From: Aestuariivirga litoralis
GTDB lineage: Bacteria > Pseudomonadota > Alphaproteobacteria > Rhizobiales > Aestuariivirgaceae
DNA: 64,000 bases
Direction: 5' to 3'
Assembly (NCBI RefSeq): GCF_003234965.1
Contig: NZ_QKVK01000011.1
Location: 1-64,000 of the forward strand
The translations under genes and the position numbers were made by a program. Under the pieces are notes generated by a model. The model had not been told where the DNA came from, did not search any database, and saw only the letters and a program-made list of their open reading frames with translations. Positions 35,791 to 45,315 of the stretch are shown piece after piece. The first letter of the stretch is position 1, and the number at the start of each line of letters is the position of its first letter.

Positions 35791-37389
35791 TCACGCCCAG
35801 AAGGCGCCGGCGCGGCGGAAATCCTTCCACTTCCTTGCCAGATGCGTGTCGGCCGCCAGCATGGCGTGGCGATAGAAGCCGAGCACGTAGCCTGCGGCGA
35901 ACTGCGCCGGCGCGTCGGCGGCGAGGTTCAGCGACTGGATGAAGGCCTCGGCGGTGGCGGCGTCATTGTGGGCGCCGAGGTCTTCCTGCAGGTCGGAGAC
36001 CAGGCGGAGGAAGCTGCGCTGCGCCTTGTCCCGGGCGAAGAGCGGGCCGAAGAACTCCGCCGCATAGCGCAGGTTCTTGAGCGCGATGCGCAGGTCGTGG
36101 CGCTCGCCGTCCGGCATGCCGGGCAGGTGCTTGCCGCGCTTCAGGACCCGCTTGCGCAGCCCGTCCAGCAGCTTGGCCGCGACGTCACGCGCCGGGGCGG
36201 TGAGAAGGCCGAGATCCTCCGGCGCAGGCGCGGTGCGCCAGGCGCGCTGCAGCAGGACGGACTGGACGTCGAGCACGAAGAGCGAGGTTGCGGGGTCATC
36301 GATGACGCGGCGCGCCGCGGCATAGGCGTCGCGCCGCGCCACCTCCACCGCGTCGAGAAGCGGTGCGGCGGCGGCGAGGCGGCCGGGCTGGTCATGGAAC
36401 GGGCCTGCCAGGGCATTGTGCCGGAAGACGTCGCACGCGCGCGCCGGCCCCAGGGCCGATGCGATGTCGCGCGCCCGGGCGCGGATGTCCTCGAGCTCCG
36501 GCAGGGAAATGCGCTTGCGGAGGATGCGCAGCGCACTGCGCAGCCGGCGCAGGGCCACGCGCAGCTGGTGCACCGACTCCGGCGCGTCCGTTTCGCGCAG
36601 GGCCGCCCAGTTGGCGGTGAAGTGGGAGAGGCAGTTGCCGATCACCGCGGCGATCACATCCTCGAAGCTGGCCTGCGGGGCGATGTCGAGCGGCCTTGCC
36701 TTGTGCGGGCGCGCCACGGCCTGGTCGGCCAGGCGGTAGCCGCGCCCGGCCTTGGGCTCGAAGGCCAGGCTCAGGCCGCAGTCCAGCGCAAGCGCGCGGC
36801 CGAGGCCGAGCAGGTCTTGGGCGTGACCGCTCTTCAGCTCCACTTCCACCTCGGTCACCGGCCGGCTCTGGTCGTTGGCCAGGATGACGCCGTCGTCGAG
36901 TGCGAGCTCGAAGGCCGAGCGGCCATGGCGGACGACCGCGGTGCGGCGCTGCACATGCGTCTTGAACACGGGGGCGAGCGGCCGGTCGCCCACGATCTGC
37001 TTCAGCCGGTCACGCAGGGCGGGCGCGAAGAGCGCGATGTCGGGTTCGCCCTCCGGCGCGCGGGTCTCGACTTCGCCGCGGATGAACAGGTCGCCTGCGC
37101 CGGTGTTTGTCCACTTGACGCTGAGGACGGGAGTGGCCCGGCCCTTGCGGCGCAGCCGCAGGGTGAGGCCGGCGCGCTGCAGCTCACGCCCGGGCGTGTC
37201 GAAGTAGGTGGACAGCAGCTCGCGTTCGGGCGCAATGGCGGCACCCTGCAGATGGCGGGCGGCGAGCACGCGCTCCAGCGCTGCCCGGTCCGCCTGGAAC
37301 TTGATCTCGATCTCCGTGGGCTGGTCTGCCGGCGGGTCACCCGGTGACGCCGGGGAGGGCGCGGCCTGGCCAACCGTTTCGCCACTCAT
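35791..37389 (-). CDS. CYTH and CHAD domain protein
   Basis: Encodes 532 residues from the ATG at 37389, preceded by GACGAGGCAG. The N-terminal CYTH domain starts with the metal-binding EIEIKFQ (about residues 26-32) and includes TYFDTPGRELQRAGLTLRLRRKG in part and VEVELKSG. The C-terminal CHAD domain (about 230-532) has QLRVALRRLRSALRILRK and ALKNLRYAAEFFGPLF, helical and Arg/His-rich, suited to binding polyphosphate. Similar proteins hydrolyse triphosphate or associate with polyphosphate granules. A 200-base gap separates it from the divergent dehydrogenase gene. Confidence 0.92.
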   Translation of the reverse strand: MSGETVGQAAPSPASPGDPPADQPTEIEIKFQADRAALERVLAARHLQGAAIAPERELLSTYFDTPGRELQRAGLTLRLRRKGRATPVLSVKWTNTGAGDLFIRGEVETRAPEGEPDIALFAPALRDRLKQIVGDRPLAPVFKTHVQRRTAVVRHGRSAFELALDDGVILANDQSRPVTEVEVELKSGHAQDLLGLGRALALDCGLSLAFEPKAGRGYRLADQAVARPHKARPLDIAPQASFEDVIAAVIGNCLSHFTANWAALRETDAPESVHQLRVALRRLRSALRILRKRISLPELEDIRARARDIASALGPARACDVFRHNALAGPFHDQPGRLAAAAPLLDAVEVARRDAYAAARRVIDDPATSLFVLDVQSVLLQRAWRTAPAPEDLGLLTAPARDVAAKLLDGLRKRVLKRGKHLPGMPDGERHDLRIALKNLRYAAEFFGPLFARDKAQRSFLRLVSDLQEDLGAHNDAATAEAFIQSLNLAADAPAQFAAGYVLGFYRHAMLAADTHLARKWKDFRRAGAFWA

Positions 37390-37517
37390 CTGCCTCGTCC
37401 CTTCCTGCTGGGTCGCCGTTGCCCTGTCCATGAACTGGATAGGGAGGCGCATCGTCACAATCAACCGACGGTCTCACGCCGCACGCCTGCGCGCCGACCC
37501 GGCGCAACAGTTGGCCA

Positions 37518-37546
37518 TTGACTTCCGTCCCGGTCACCGGCTAGAT
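37518..37546 (+). promoter_or_regulatory. Sigma-70 type promoter of the Gfo/Idh/MocA operon
   Basis: TTGACT (37518-37523) and CTAGAT (37541-37546) are separated by 17 bases, close to the rhizobial consensus CTTGAC-N17-CTATAT. The box pair lies 45 bases ahead of the GTG at 37591, just before the operator pair. Confidence 0.7.
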
Positions 37547-37547
37547 C

Positions 37548-37573
37548 GGAACGTTCCAATGGAACGATCCAAT
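37548..37573. promoter_or_regulatory. Tandem LacI-type operators
   Basis: GGAACGTTCCAAT (37548-37560) is repeated immediately as GGAACGATCCAAT (37561-37573) with one change. The first contains a perfect palindrome GGAACGTTCC with a central CG, as in LacI-family operators. A second palindrome (CGTTCCA-A-TGGAACG) spans the junction. The position right after the -10 box indicates repression of transcription start. The LacI-family protein encoded at 50341 is the obvious candidate. Confidence 0.7.
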
Positions 37574-37590
37574 CGTACGGAGGCCTGGTC

Positions 37591-38592
37591 GTGAAGTGGT
37601 TGCTCGTGGGTGCCAGCACCATTGCGGCGGAATATATGATCTGGGCGATGCGTGCCCTGCCCGGAGGCTCGGTTGCCCAGGTGACAAGCGGCTCGGCGGC
37701 GCGGGCGGCGGACTTCGCGGCCCGCTACCAGATCCCGGCCTGGGGCACCGACCTCGATGCTGCCCTTGCCGCTCCCGGGATCGAGGCCGTCTATGTTTCG
37801 AGCACCAATGAGAAGCATCATGCGCAGGCCATGGCCGCCATTGCCGCCGGCAAGCACGTGCTCTGCGAGAAGCCGCTGGGCATGAGCCTCGCCGAAGCAG
37901 GCGAGATGGTGCGCGCGGCGGAAGCCCGCGGCGTGGTCTTCGCCACCAACCATCACCTGCGCTGCGCCGGCAGCCACCGCGCCATCCGGGCGGCCGTCGC
38001 GCAGGGGCGCATCGGCAGGGTTCTGTCGATGCGGGTCCATCATGCGGTCCACCTGCCGCCGCACCTGCAGGGCTGGCGCCTGAACGATCCGGCCGCGGGC
38101 GGTGGCGTCATCCCGGACATCACCGTGCATGACGCCGACACCGTGCGCTTCCATCTGGGCGAGGACCCCGTCGAGGTGGTGGCGCAGATGACCCAGTCCG
38201 GCCTCGGCCAGGGCGTCGAGGACAGTTGCATGTCGGTCTGGTCCACGCCGTCGGGCGTGCAGGTCTTCGCGCATGACAGCTTCACCCACCGCTTCGCGGG
38301 CTGCGGGCTGGAGATCCACGGCACCGAGGGCTCGATCTTCGGCCGGGGCATCATGACCCAGAAGCCGGTGGGCGAGATCGAACTCGTCACCGCAGCGGGC
38401 CGCGAGCGCGTGCCCTATTCGAACTATGATCTCTACACGCAAGGTGTTGCCGATTTCGAGGCCGCGGTGGCGGGCAGGGGCCGCCCGGCGGCTGATGGCG
38501 CAGACGGCGTGAAGTCGCTGGCCATCGCCCTTGCGGTGCGCGAGGCCGCCCGCAGCGGCACCCGCCAGCGCATCGATTACGGGGGCTTCTGA
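37591..38592 (+). CDS. Gfo/Idh/MocA family oxidoreductase
   Basis: Encodes 333 residues from a GTG preceded by GGAGG. The N-terminal Rossmann domain (KWLLVGASTIAAEYMIWAM, VYVSSTNEKHHAQAMAAIAAGKHVLCEKPLGMS in parts) has the family's E-K-P motif (about residues 93-95), and the C-terminal dimer domain includes GGGVIPDITVHDADTVRFHLGED, where Asp and His form the usual catalytic pair. It would oxidise or reduce a sugar, inositol or related polyol with NAD(P). It is the first gene of the run to 51354 and its stop overlaps the CoA-transferase start (TGATG). Confidence 0.92.
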   Translation: MKWLLVGASTIAAEYMIWAMRALPGGSVAQVTSGSAARAADFAARYQIPAWGTDLDAALAAPGIEAVYVSSTNEKHHAQAMAAIAAGKHVLCEKPLGMSLAEAGEMVRAAEARGVVFATNHHLRCAGSHRAIRAAVAQGRIGRVLSMRVHHAVHLPPHLQGWRLNDPAAGGGVIPDITVHDADTVRFHLGEDPVEVVAQMTQSGLGQGVEDSCMSVWSTPSGVQVFAHDSFTHRFAGCGLEIHGTEGSIFGRGIMTQKPVGEIELVTAAGRERVPYSNYDLYTQGVADFEAAVAGRGRPAADGADGVKSLAIALAVREAARSGTRQRIDYGGF

Positions 38593-40175
38593 TGGGCAAG
38601 CTCGTCTCCCCCGCCGAAGCCGCGGCGCGCATCAGGGATGGCGCAGTGGTCACCGTCTCGTCTTCCTCGGCCCTCGGCTGCCCGGACCGCGTGCTGCAGG
38701 CGATCGGCGAACGCTTCCGCGACACCGGCCATCCGCGCAACATCACCACGATCCATCCCATCGCGGCGGGTGACATGTATGGCGTGAAGGGCATGGACCA
38801 CATTGCGCAGGAGGGCCTGCTCGCCCGGGTCATCGCCGGGTCCTATCCCTCGGGCCCCTCCAACCTGCCCATGCCGGCGATCTGGAAGATGATCGTCGAT
38901 GATGCGATCCCCGCTTACAACGTGCCCTCCGGCATCCTCTTCGACATGCACCGCGATGTGGCCGCGCGCCGCCCGGGCGTTCTCACCAAGGTGGGGCTCG
39001 ACACCTTCGTCGACCCGAAGCGCGAAGGCTGCGCCATGAATGCCAGGGGGGCCGCGGCCCCCATCGTGCAGCGCGCCGAATTCGGCGGCGAGACCTGGCT
39101 GCACTTTCCCAATATCGCGCCCGATGTCTGCATCCTGCGCGCCACCACGGCGGATGAGCGCGGCAACCTCACCTATGAGCATGAGGGCGCCTATCTCGGC
39201 GGCCTCGACCAGGCCATCGCCACGCGCAACCATGGCGGCCTCGTCATCGCCCAGGTGAAGCGCATGACGGCCTATGGCTCGCTCCGCCCGCACACCGTGC
39301 GCGTTCCCGGCCATCTCATCGATCTCGTGGTTCTCGACCCCGACCAGAAGCAGACCACCGAAACGCCCTATGACCCCGCCATCTCGGGCGAGGTGATGCG
39401 TCCCTGGTCGAGCTTCGAGCCCGCGCCCCACGGCATCGAGAAGGTGATCGCGCGGCGTGCCGCCATGGAGCTGCGCGAGGGCATGACCGCCAATCTGGGC
39501 TTCGGCATCTCCGCCATGGTGCCTTACGTGCTGCTCGAGGAGGGCCATGCCCAGTCCGTCACCTGGGCGATCGAGCAGGGGGCGGTCGGCGGCATGCCGC
39601 TCACCGGCTTCGCCTTCGGCTGCGCGTCGAACGCCGATGCCTATGTGCCCTCGCCCAACCAGTTCACCTACTTCCAGGGCGGCGGCTTCGACATGTCCTT
39701 CCTGTCGTTCCTCGAGGTCGATGTGGAGGGCAATGTCAATGTCTCGAAGCTCGGCAAGAAGCCCTACCTCACCGCAGGCTGCGGCGGCTTCGTCGACATC
39801 ACGGCGCATGCCCGCAAGATCGTGTTCTCCGGCTGGTTCGAGGCGGGTGCCGACATCGCACTGGGGCCTGACGGCGTGAAGGTGCTGAAGCCCGGCAAGT
39901 TCACCAAGATGGTGGACAAGGTGGAGCACGTCACCTTCTCCGGCGCGCGCGCCAGGGCGCAGGGGCAGGAGGTGCTCTATGTCACCGAGCGCTGCGTCAT
40001 CGCGCTCCGCCCCGAGGGGCTGGTGGCGGTCGAGATCATGCCGGGCATCGACCCCGCGCGTGACATCGTCGCGGCCAGCCATGGCCGTGTGACAATCGCC
40101 GCCAATGCGCGCGTGATGCCGCATTCCCTGTTGGCAGAAGGGCCCACGGGCTGGTCGCCGGGGAGCAAATCATGA
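38592..40175 (+). CDS. Family I acyl-CoA:acid CoA-transferase (YdiF/Pct-like)
   Basis: Encodes 527 residues, the length of single-chain propionate or acetoacetate-type CoA-transferases in which alpha and beta parts are fused. The glycine-rich GFGISAMVPYVL and the catalytic glutamate in WAIEQGAVGGMP (about residue 330) are seen. The first part contains the CoA-transferase alpha features VTVSSSSALGCPD. It moves CoA from a donor such as acetyl-CoA to a carboxylic acid via a glutamyl-CoA thioester. It starts on the last base of the dehydrogenase stop and overlaps the enoyl-CoA hydratase start by four bases. Confidence 0.92.
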   Translation: MGKLVSPAEAAARIRDGAVVTVSSSSALGCPDRVLQAIGERFRDTGHPRNITTIHPIAAGDMYGVKGMDHIAQEGLLARVIAGSYPSGPSNLPMPAIWKMIVDDAIPAYNVPSGILFDMHRDVAARRPGVLTKVGLDTFVDPKREGCAMNARGAAAPIVQRAEFGGETWLHFPNIAPDVCILRATTADERGNLTYEHEGAYLGGLDQAIATRNHGGLVIAQVKRMTAYGSLRPHTVRVPGHLIDLVVLDPDQKQTTETPYDPAISGEVMRPWSSFEPAPHGIEKVIARRAAMELREGMTANLGFGISAMVPYVLLEEGHAQSVTWAIEQGAVGGMPLTGFAFGCASNADAYVPSPNQFTYFQGGGFDMSFLSFLEVDVEGNVNVSKLGKKPYLTAGCGGFVDITAHARKIVFSGWFEAGADIALGPDGVKVLKPGKFTKMVDKVEHVTFSGARARAQGQEVLYVTERCVIALRPEGLVAVEIMPGIDPARDIVAASHGRVTIAANARVMPHSLLAEGPTGWSPGSKS

Positions 40176-40939
40176 GCGCCATCCATCTCGATCGCGAGGG
40201 CCCGCTGGCCATCCTCCGGCTGGACAATCCCGCCAAGCTCAATTCGCTGACGCCCGAAATGCTCTCGGGCCTCGAAGCCCATTGTGACGCGCTGGACCGG
40301 GATGATGGGGTGCGCTGCGTGCTGCTCACAGCAGAAGGCGACCGCGCCTTCTGCACGGGTGCCGACATCAATGCCTGGGGCGACCTGGCGCCCGCCGATT
40401 TCGCCCGCCGCTGGGTGCGCGACGGGCACCGCATCTTCGACCGGCTGGCCAGGCTGTCGAAGCCGACCATCGCCGTGCTCACCGGTCATGCCTTCGGCGG
40501 CGGCCTCGAGCTTGCCACCGCCTGCGACATCCGGGTGATGGCGCCCGCCGCCACGCTGGCGCTGCCGGAAACCGGGGTCGGCATCGTTCCCGGCTGGTCC
40601 GGCACCCAGCGCCTCATGCGCCTGCTGCCGGAGCCCGTGGTGAAGGAGATGGCGCTCTTCGGCCGCAGGCTCTCGGCCGAGCGGGCCCTGGCGCTGGGCT
40701 TCGTCGCAGAGCTGGCGGAGGACCCGCTCAGCGCTGCGCGGTCCATCGCCGAGCGCCTGCTCGGCACGTCGCCGCGCGCCACCGAGGTCGCCAAATACAT
40801 GATCCATGCCGCCGCCGGCGAGGATGCGCCCGCCATGGTGGAGGCCCTGGCCAGTGGCATGATCGCCGCCAGCGCCGACAAGCAGGAGGGCGTTGCCGCC
40901 TTCCGCGCCAAGCGCAAACCCAATTTTACCGGAGCGTGA
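40172..40939 (+). CDS. Enoyl-CoA hydratase/isomerase family protein
   Basis: Encodes 255 residues. Crotonase motifs are LTAEGDRAFCTGADINAWG, LTGHAFGGGLELATACDIRV (oxyanion hole) and LALPETGVGIVPGWSGTQRL. The Glu in ALPETGVGIVPG is at the usual catalytic place. The reaction could be hydration, isomerisation or retro-Claisen C-C cleavage of the CoA ester formed by the preceding CoA-transferase. Gene order transferase-hydratase is tightly coupled (ATGA overlap). Confidence 0.92.
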   Translation: MSAIHLDREGPLAILRLDNPAKLNSLTPEMLSGLEAHCDALDRDDGVRCVLLTAEGDRAFCTGADINAWGDLAPADFARRWVRDGHRIFDRLARLSKPTIAVLTGHAFGGGLELATACDIRVMAPAATLALPETGVGIVPGWSGTQRLMRLLPEPVVKEMALFGRRLSAERALALGFVAELAEDPLSAARSIAERLLGTSPRATEVAKYMIHAAAGEDAPAMVEALASGMIAASADKQEGVAAFRAKRKPNFTGA

Positions 40940-41098
40940 GTGCAAAGATGTGCGAGCATTCAAGTGACGGCGTTTGGAATTCCCCGGGGTTTCAGCCTCG
41001 CAAGGCGCAAGGCGCCACAGGCGAGAATCACGGGTGAAGACGGGCCGGCCCTGCGGGGGCGGCGAAAGACATTCTGCGCAAACACATGGGAGGATCCA

Positions 41099-42352
41099 AT
41101 GCGTGGTTTTGTTGCAAAGGCGCTAGCGGCCGTGGCCATCACCGCCCTTTCGGCGGGCATGGCGAAGGCGGCCGACGTGGAAGTTCTGCACTGGTGGACG
41201 TCGGGCGGCGAGGCCGCGGCCCTCAACGTGCTGAAGGAAGACCTCAAGAGCCAGGGCATCGGCTGGGTCGACATGCCGGTCGCCGGCGGCGGCGGCGAGG
41301 CCGCGATGACGGCGCTGCGCGCCCGCGTCACGGCGGGCAACCCGCCCACTGCCGTGCAGATGCTGGGCTTCGACATCCAGGACTGGGCTGAGCAGGGAGC
41401 ACTCGGCAATCTCGATGCCGTGGCCACCGCCGAGGGCTGGGACAAGGTGGTGCCCGCCGCCCTGCAGCGCTTCTCCAAGTATGACGGCCACTGGATCGCG
41501 GCACCCGTCAACGTCCACTCCACCAACTGGATCTGGATCAGCAAGGACGCGCTCGACAAGGCCGGCGGCAAGGCGCCGGAGAACTGGGACGAGCTCGTCG
41601 TGGTGCTCGACAAGATGAAGGCCAACGGCATCACGCCGCTGGCCCATGGCGGCCAGCCCTGGCAGGAAGCCACCATCTTCGATGGCATCGTGCTGTCGGA
41701 AGGCAATGACTTCTACAAGAAGGCCTTCATCGACCTCGATCCGGAAGCCCTCGGCGGCAAGCAGATGGCGGATGCCTTCGACCGGCTGATGAAGCTGCGC
41801 ACCTATGTCGACGACAACTTCTCCGGCCGCGACTGGAACCTCGCCTCCGCCATGGTCATCAACGGCCAGGGCGGCATGCAGATCATGGGCGACTGGGCCA
41901 AGGGCGAGTTCCTCAAGGCCGGCAAGAAGCCGGGTGTGGACTTCATCTGCATCCGCTTCCCCGGCACGCAGGGCTCGGTGACCTTCAACTCCGACCAGTT
42001 CGCCATGTTCAACGTGCAGGGTGACGACAAGCAGAAGGCCCAGGCGCAGATGGCCTCCTCGATCGAGAGCCCGAAGTTCCAGTCGGCCTTCAACGTGGTC
42101 AAGGGCTCGGTGCCCGCCCGCACCGACGTGCCGGACACCGACTTCGACGATTGCGGCAAGAAGGGCATCAAGGACCTGGCAGAGGCCAACACCAACGGCA
42201 CACTGTTCGGCTCCATGGCGCATGGCCACGCCGCACCGGCGGCCGTGAAGAACGCGGTCTATGACGTCGTCACCGGCGCCTTCAACGGCAAGTACAAGGA
42301 CGGCACCGAAGCCGCCCAGGCCCTTGCCAGCGCGGTGGCCGCCGCCAAGTAA
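41099..42352 (+). CDS. Sugar ABC transporter substrate-binding protein
   Basis: Encodes 417 residues from the ATG at 41099, preceded by GGGAGGA. A signal peptide ([21 protein letters not shown], about residues 4-24) leads to a mature start [18 protein letters not shown], typical of glucose/mannose-type binding proteins of the CUT1 class. [21 protein letters not shown] in part and [22 protein letters not shown] support this. The ligand is unknown. A 159-base gap to the hydratase gene and a stem-loop after the gene suggest internal regulation in the operon. Confidence 0.92.
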   Translation: MRGFVAKALAAVAITALSAGMAKAADVEVLHWWTSGGEAAALNVLKEDLKSQGIGWVDMPVAGGGGEAAMTALRARVTAGNPPTAVQMLGFDIQDWAEQGALGNLDAVATAEGWDKVVPAALQRFSKYDGHWIAAPVNVHSTNWIWISKDALDKAGGKAPENWDELVVVLDKMKANGITPLAHGGQPWQEATIFDGIVLSEGNDFYKKAFIDLDPEALGGKQMADAFDRLMKLRTYVDDNFSGRDWNLASAMVINGQGGMQIMGDWAKGEFLKAGKKPGVDFICIRFPGTQGSVTFNSDQFAMFNVQGDDKQKAQAQMASSIESPKFQSAFNVVKGSVPARTDVPDTDFDDCGKKGIKDLAEANTNGTLFGSMAHGHAAPAAVKNAVYDVVTGAFNGKYKDGTEAAQALASAVAAAK

Positions 42353-42356
42353 ACAT

Positions 42357-42387
42357 GACGGCGGGGCGGCCATGGTGCCGCCCCGTC
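42357..42387 (+). other. Intercistronic stem-loop between binding protein and permease genes
   Basis: GGGGCGGC (42363-42370) pairs with GCCGCCCC (42377-42384) around CATGGT, extended by GAC/GTC across a small bulge. There is no T-tract. Its place just after the binding-protein stop is typical of structures that stabilise the upstream mRNA or limit read-through into the permease genes. Confidence 0.6.
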
Positions 42388-42427
42388 ACCTCTCTCCGCC
42401 CAGCGTCCCGCCCCAGGATCAAGCGCC

Positions 42428-43321
42428 ATGCGCCAAGCTGCCGACGCCGATTTCCGCACCCGCCTCCAGGACTTGCTGCCAAAGCTCGTGCTGGCGCCGT
42501 CCTTCGCGGCGACACTGCTCTTCGTCTATGGCTTCATCATCTTCACGGTGGTCCTGTCCTTCACCGGCTCCAAGATGCTGCCGCTCTACACCTTCGTGGG
42601 GTTCGAGAACTACCGCAAGCTCTGGGCGCTGGAGCACTGGCACACGGCGCTGATCAACATCGCCATCTTCGCTTCCTGCTACATCGTCATCTGCACCGCG
42701 GTGGGGCTGATGCTGGCGATCTTCCTCGACCAGAAGATCAGGGGCGAGGGCGTGCTGCGCCCGATCTACCTCTATCCCATGGCGCTGTCCTTCATCGTCA
42801 CCGGCACGGCCTGGAAATGGTTCCTCGACCCCGGCATCGGGCTCGAAAAGACCATGCATCTGTGGGGCTGGGAGAGCTTCTCCTTCACCTGGATCAAGGA
42901 CAGCAACATGGCGATCTACACAATCGTCATCGCCGCCGTCTGGCAGACCAGCGGCTTCGTCATGGCCATGTTCCTCGCGGGCCTTCGCGGCATCGACAAC
43001 GAGATCCTGAAGGCCGCGCAGATCGACGGCGCCACGTCCTTCCAGCTCTACCGGCGCATCGTCATCCCGCTGCTGAGGCCCGCCTTCCTCTCGGCCTTCG
43101 TCATCCTCAGCCACCTTGCCATCAAGTCCTATGACCTGGTGATCGCGCTCACCGGCGGCGGGCCGGGCCGCGCCACCGAGCTTCCCGCCACCTTCATGTA
43201 TTCCTACACCTTCACCCGCAACCAGATGGGCATCGGCGCCTCCTCGGCGGTGATGATGCTCATGGCGATCGCCGCCATCATGATCCCCTATCTCTATTCC
43301 GAGCTGAAGGAGAAGGCCTGA
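42428..43321 (+). CDS. Sugar ABC transporter permease (MalF-like)
   Basis: Encodes 297 residues with six membrane helices, opening with a cytoplasmic polar N-terminus and LVLAPSFAATLLFVYGFIIFTVVL (in part). The EAA loop is LKAAQIDGATSFQLYRRIVIPLLRPAF (shortened: AQIDGATSFQLYRRIVIPLL). It forms the channel with the MalG-like protein, with which its gene shares an ATGA overlap at 43318-43322. Confidence 0.94.
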   Translation: MRQAADADFRTRLQDLLPKLVLAPSFAATLLFVYGFIIFTVVLSFTGSKMLPLYTFVGFENYRKLWALEHWHTALINIAIFASCYIVICTAVGLMLAIFLDQKIRGEGVLRPIYLYPMALSFIVTGTAWKWFLDPGIGLEKTMHLWGWESFSFTWIKDSNMAIYTIVIAAVWQTSGFVMAMFLAGLRGIDNEILKAAQIDGATSFQLYRRIVIPLLRPAFLSAFVILSHLAIKSYDLVIALTGGGPGRATELPATFMYSYTFTRNQMGIGASSAVMMLMAIAAIMIPYLYSELKEKA

Positions 43322-44199
43322 TGTCCGCCGCCTCGCAGGAAACCGCCGTCTCCACCGGCCGCGTGACCAGGACCTTCATCTACCTCGTGCTGCTGCTCTT
43401 CGCGCTCTACTACCTGTTGCCGCTTTATGTCATGGTGGTGAACTCGGTGAAGCCGCTCCCTGAGATCACCGGCGGCAACATGATGTCGCTGCCGCAGACC
43501 TTCACGCTCGAACCCTGGCTCTCCGCCTGGTCGACCGCGCAGATCGGGGTGGAGCCCACCGGCCTCAAGCCCTATTTCATCAACTCGATCCTCATGGTGG
43601 TGCCGGCGGTGGCGATCTCCACCGTGCTGGGGGCACTCAACGGCTATGTGCTGACCAAGTGGCGCTTCAAATATGACGGCATCGTCTTCGGGCTCCTGCT
43701 GTTCTCCTGCTTCATCCCCTTCCAGATCGTGCTCATCCCCATGGCGGTGGTGCTGGGCAAGCTCGGCCTCGCGGGCTCGGTCCCCGGCCTCGTCCTCGTC
43801 CACGTGGTCTATGGGCTGGGCTTCACCACGCTCTACTACCGCAACTACTATGCGGCGTTCCCGACCGAGCTGGTGCGCGCCGCGATGATCGACGGGGCGG
43901 GCTTCTTCCGCATCTTCTGGCGCATCCTGCTGCCCGTCTCCGGGCCGATCACGGTGGTGTCGGTGATCTGGCAGTTCACCAATATCTGGAACGACTTCCT
44001 GTTCGGCGTCTCGTTCGGCGGCACGCGCCAGCCGATGACGGTGGCGCTCAACAACCTCGTCCAGTCCTCAACCGGCGTGAAGGAATACAACGTGCATTTT
44101 GCCGGTGCCATTCTGGCGGCACTCCCCACGCTTCTGGTCTACATCGTCGCCGGCCGCTACTTCGTGCGCGGTCTCATGGCAGGTTCAGTGAAGGGATAG
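43321..44199 (+). CDS. Sugar ABC transporter permease (MalG-like)
   Basis: Encodes 292 residues with six membrane segments; the EAA loop reads VRAAMIDGAGFFRIFWRILLPVSGP. The N-terminal helix (FIYLVLLLFALYYLLPLYVMVVNSVK, in part) and the final helix (LPTLLVYIVAGRYFVRGLMAGSVKG, in part) are typical of CUT1 MalG-type partners. Its stop is three bases from the ATPase gene. Confidence 0.94.
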   Translation: MSAASQETAVSTGRVTRTFIYLVLLLFALYYLLPLYVMVVNSVKPLPEITGGNMMSLPQTFTLEPWLSAWSTAQIGVEPTGLKPYFINSILMVVPAVAISTVLGALNGYVLTKWRFKYDGIVFGLLLFSCFIPFQIVLIPMAVVLGKLGLAGSVPGLVLVHVVYGLGFTTLYYRNYYAAFPTELVRAAMIDGAGFFRIFWRILLPVSGPITVVSVIWQFTNIWNDFLFGVSFGGTRQPMTVALNNLVQSSTGVKEYNVHFAGAILAALPTLLVYIVAGRYFVRGLMAGSVKG

Positions 44200-44202
44200 G
44201 TC

Positions 44203-45311
<1,109 letters not shown>

Positions 45312-45315
<4 letters not shown>

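Noticed and set aside
40940-41098. A separate promoter or terminator before the sugar-binding protein gene
   Set aside because: Inverted GC-rich words such as CTCGC/GCGAG are present, but no -35/-10 pair or T-tract is convincing.
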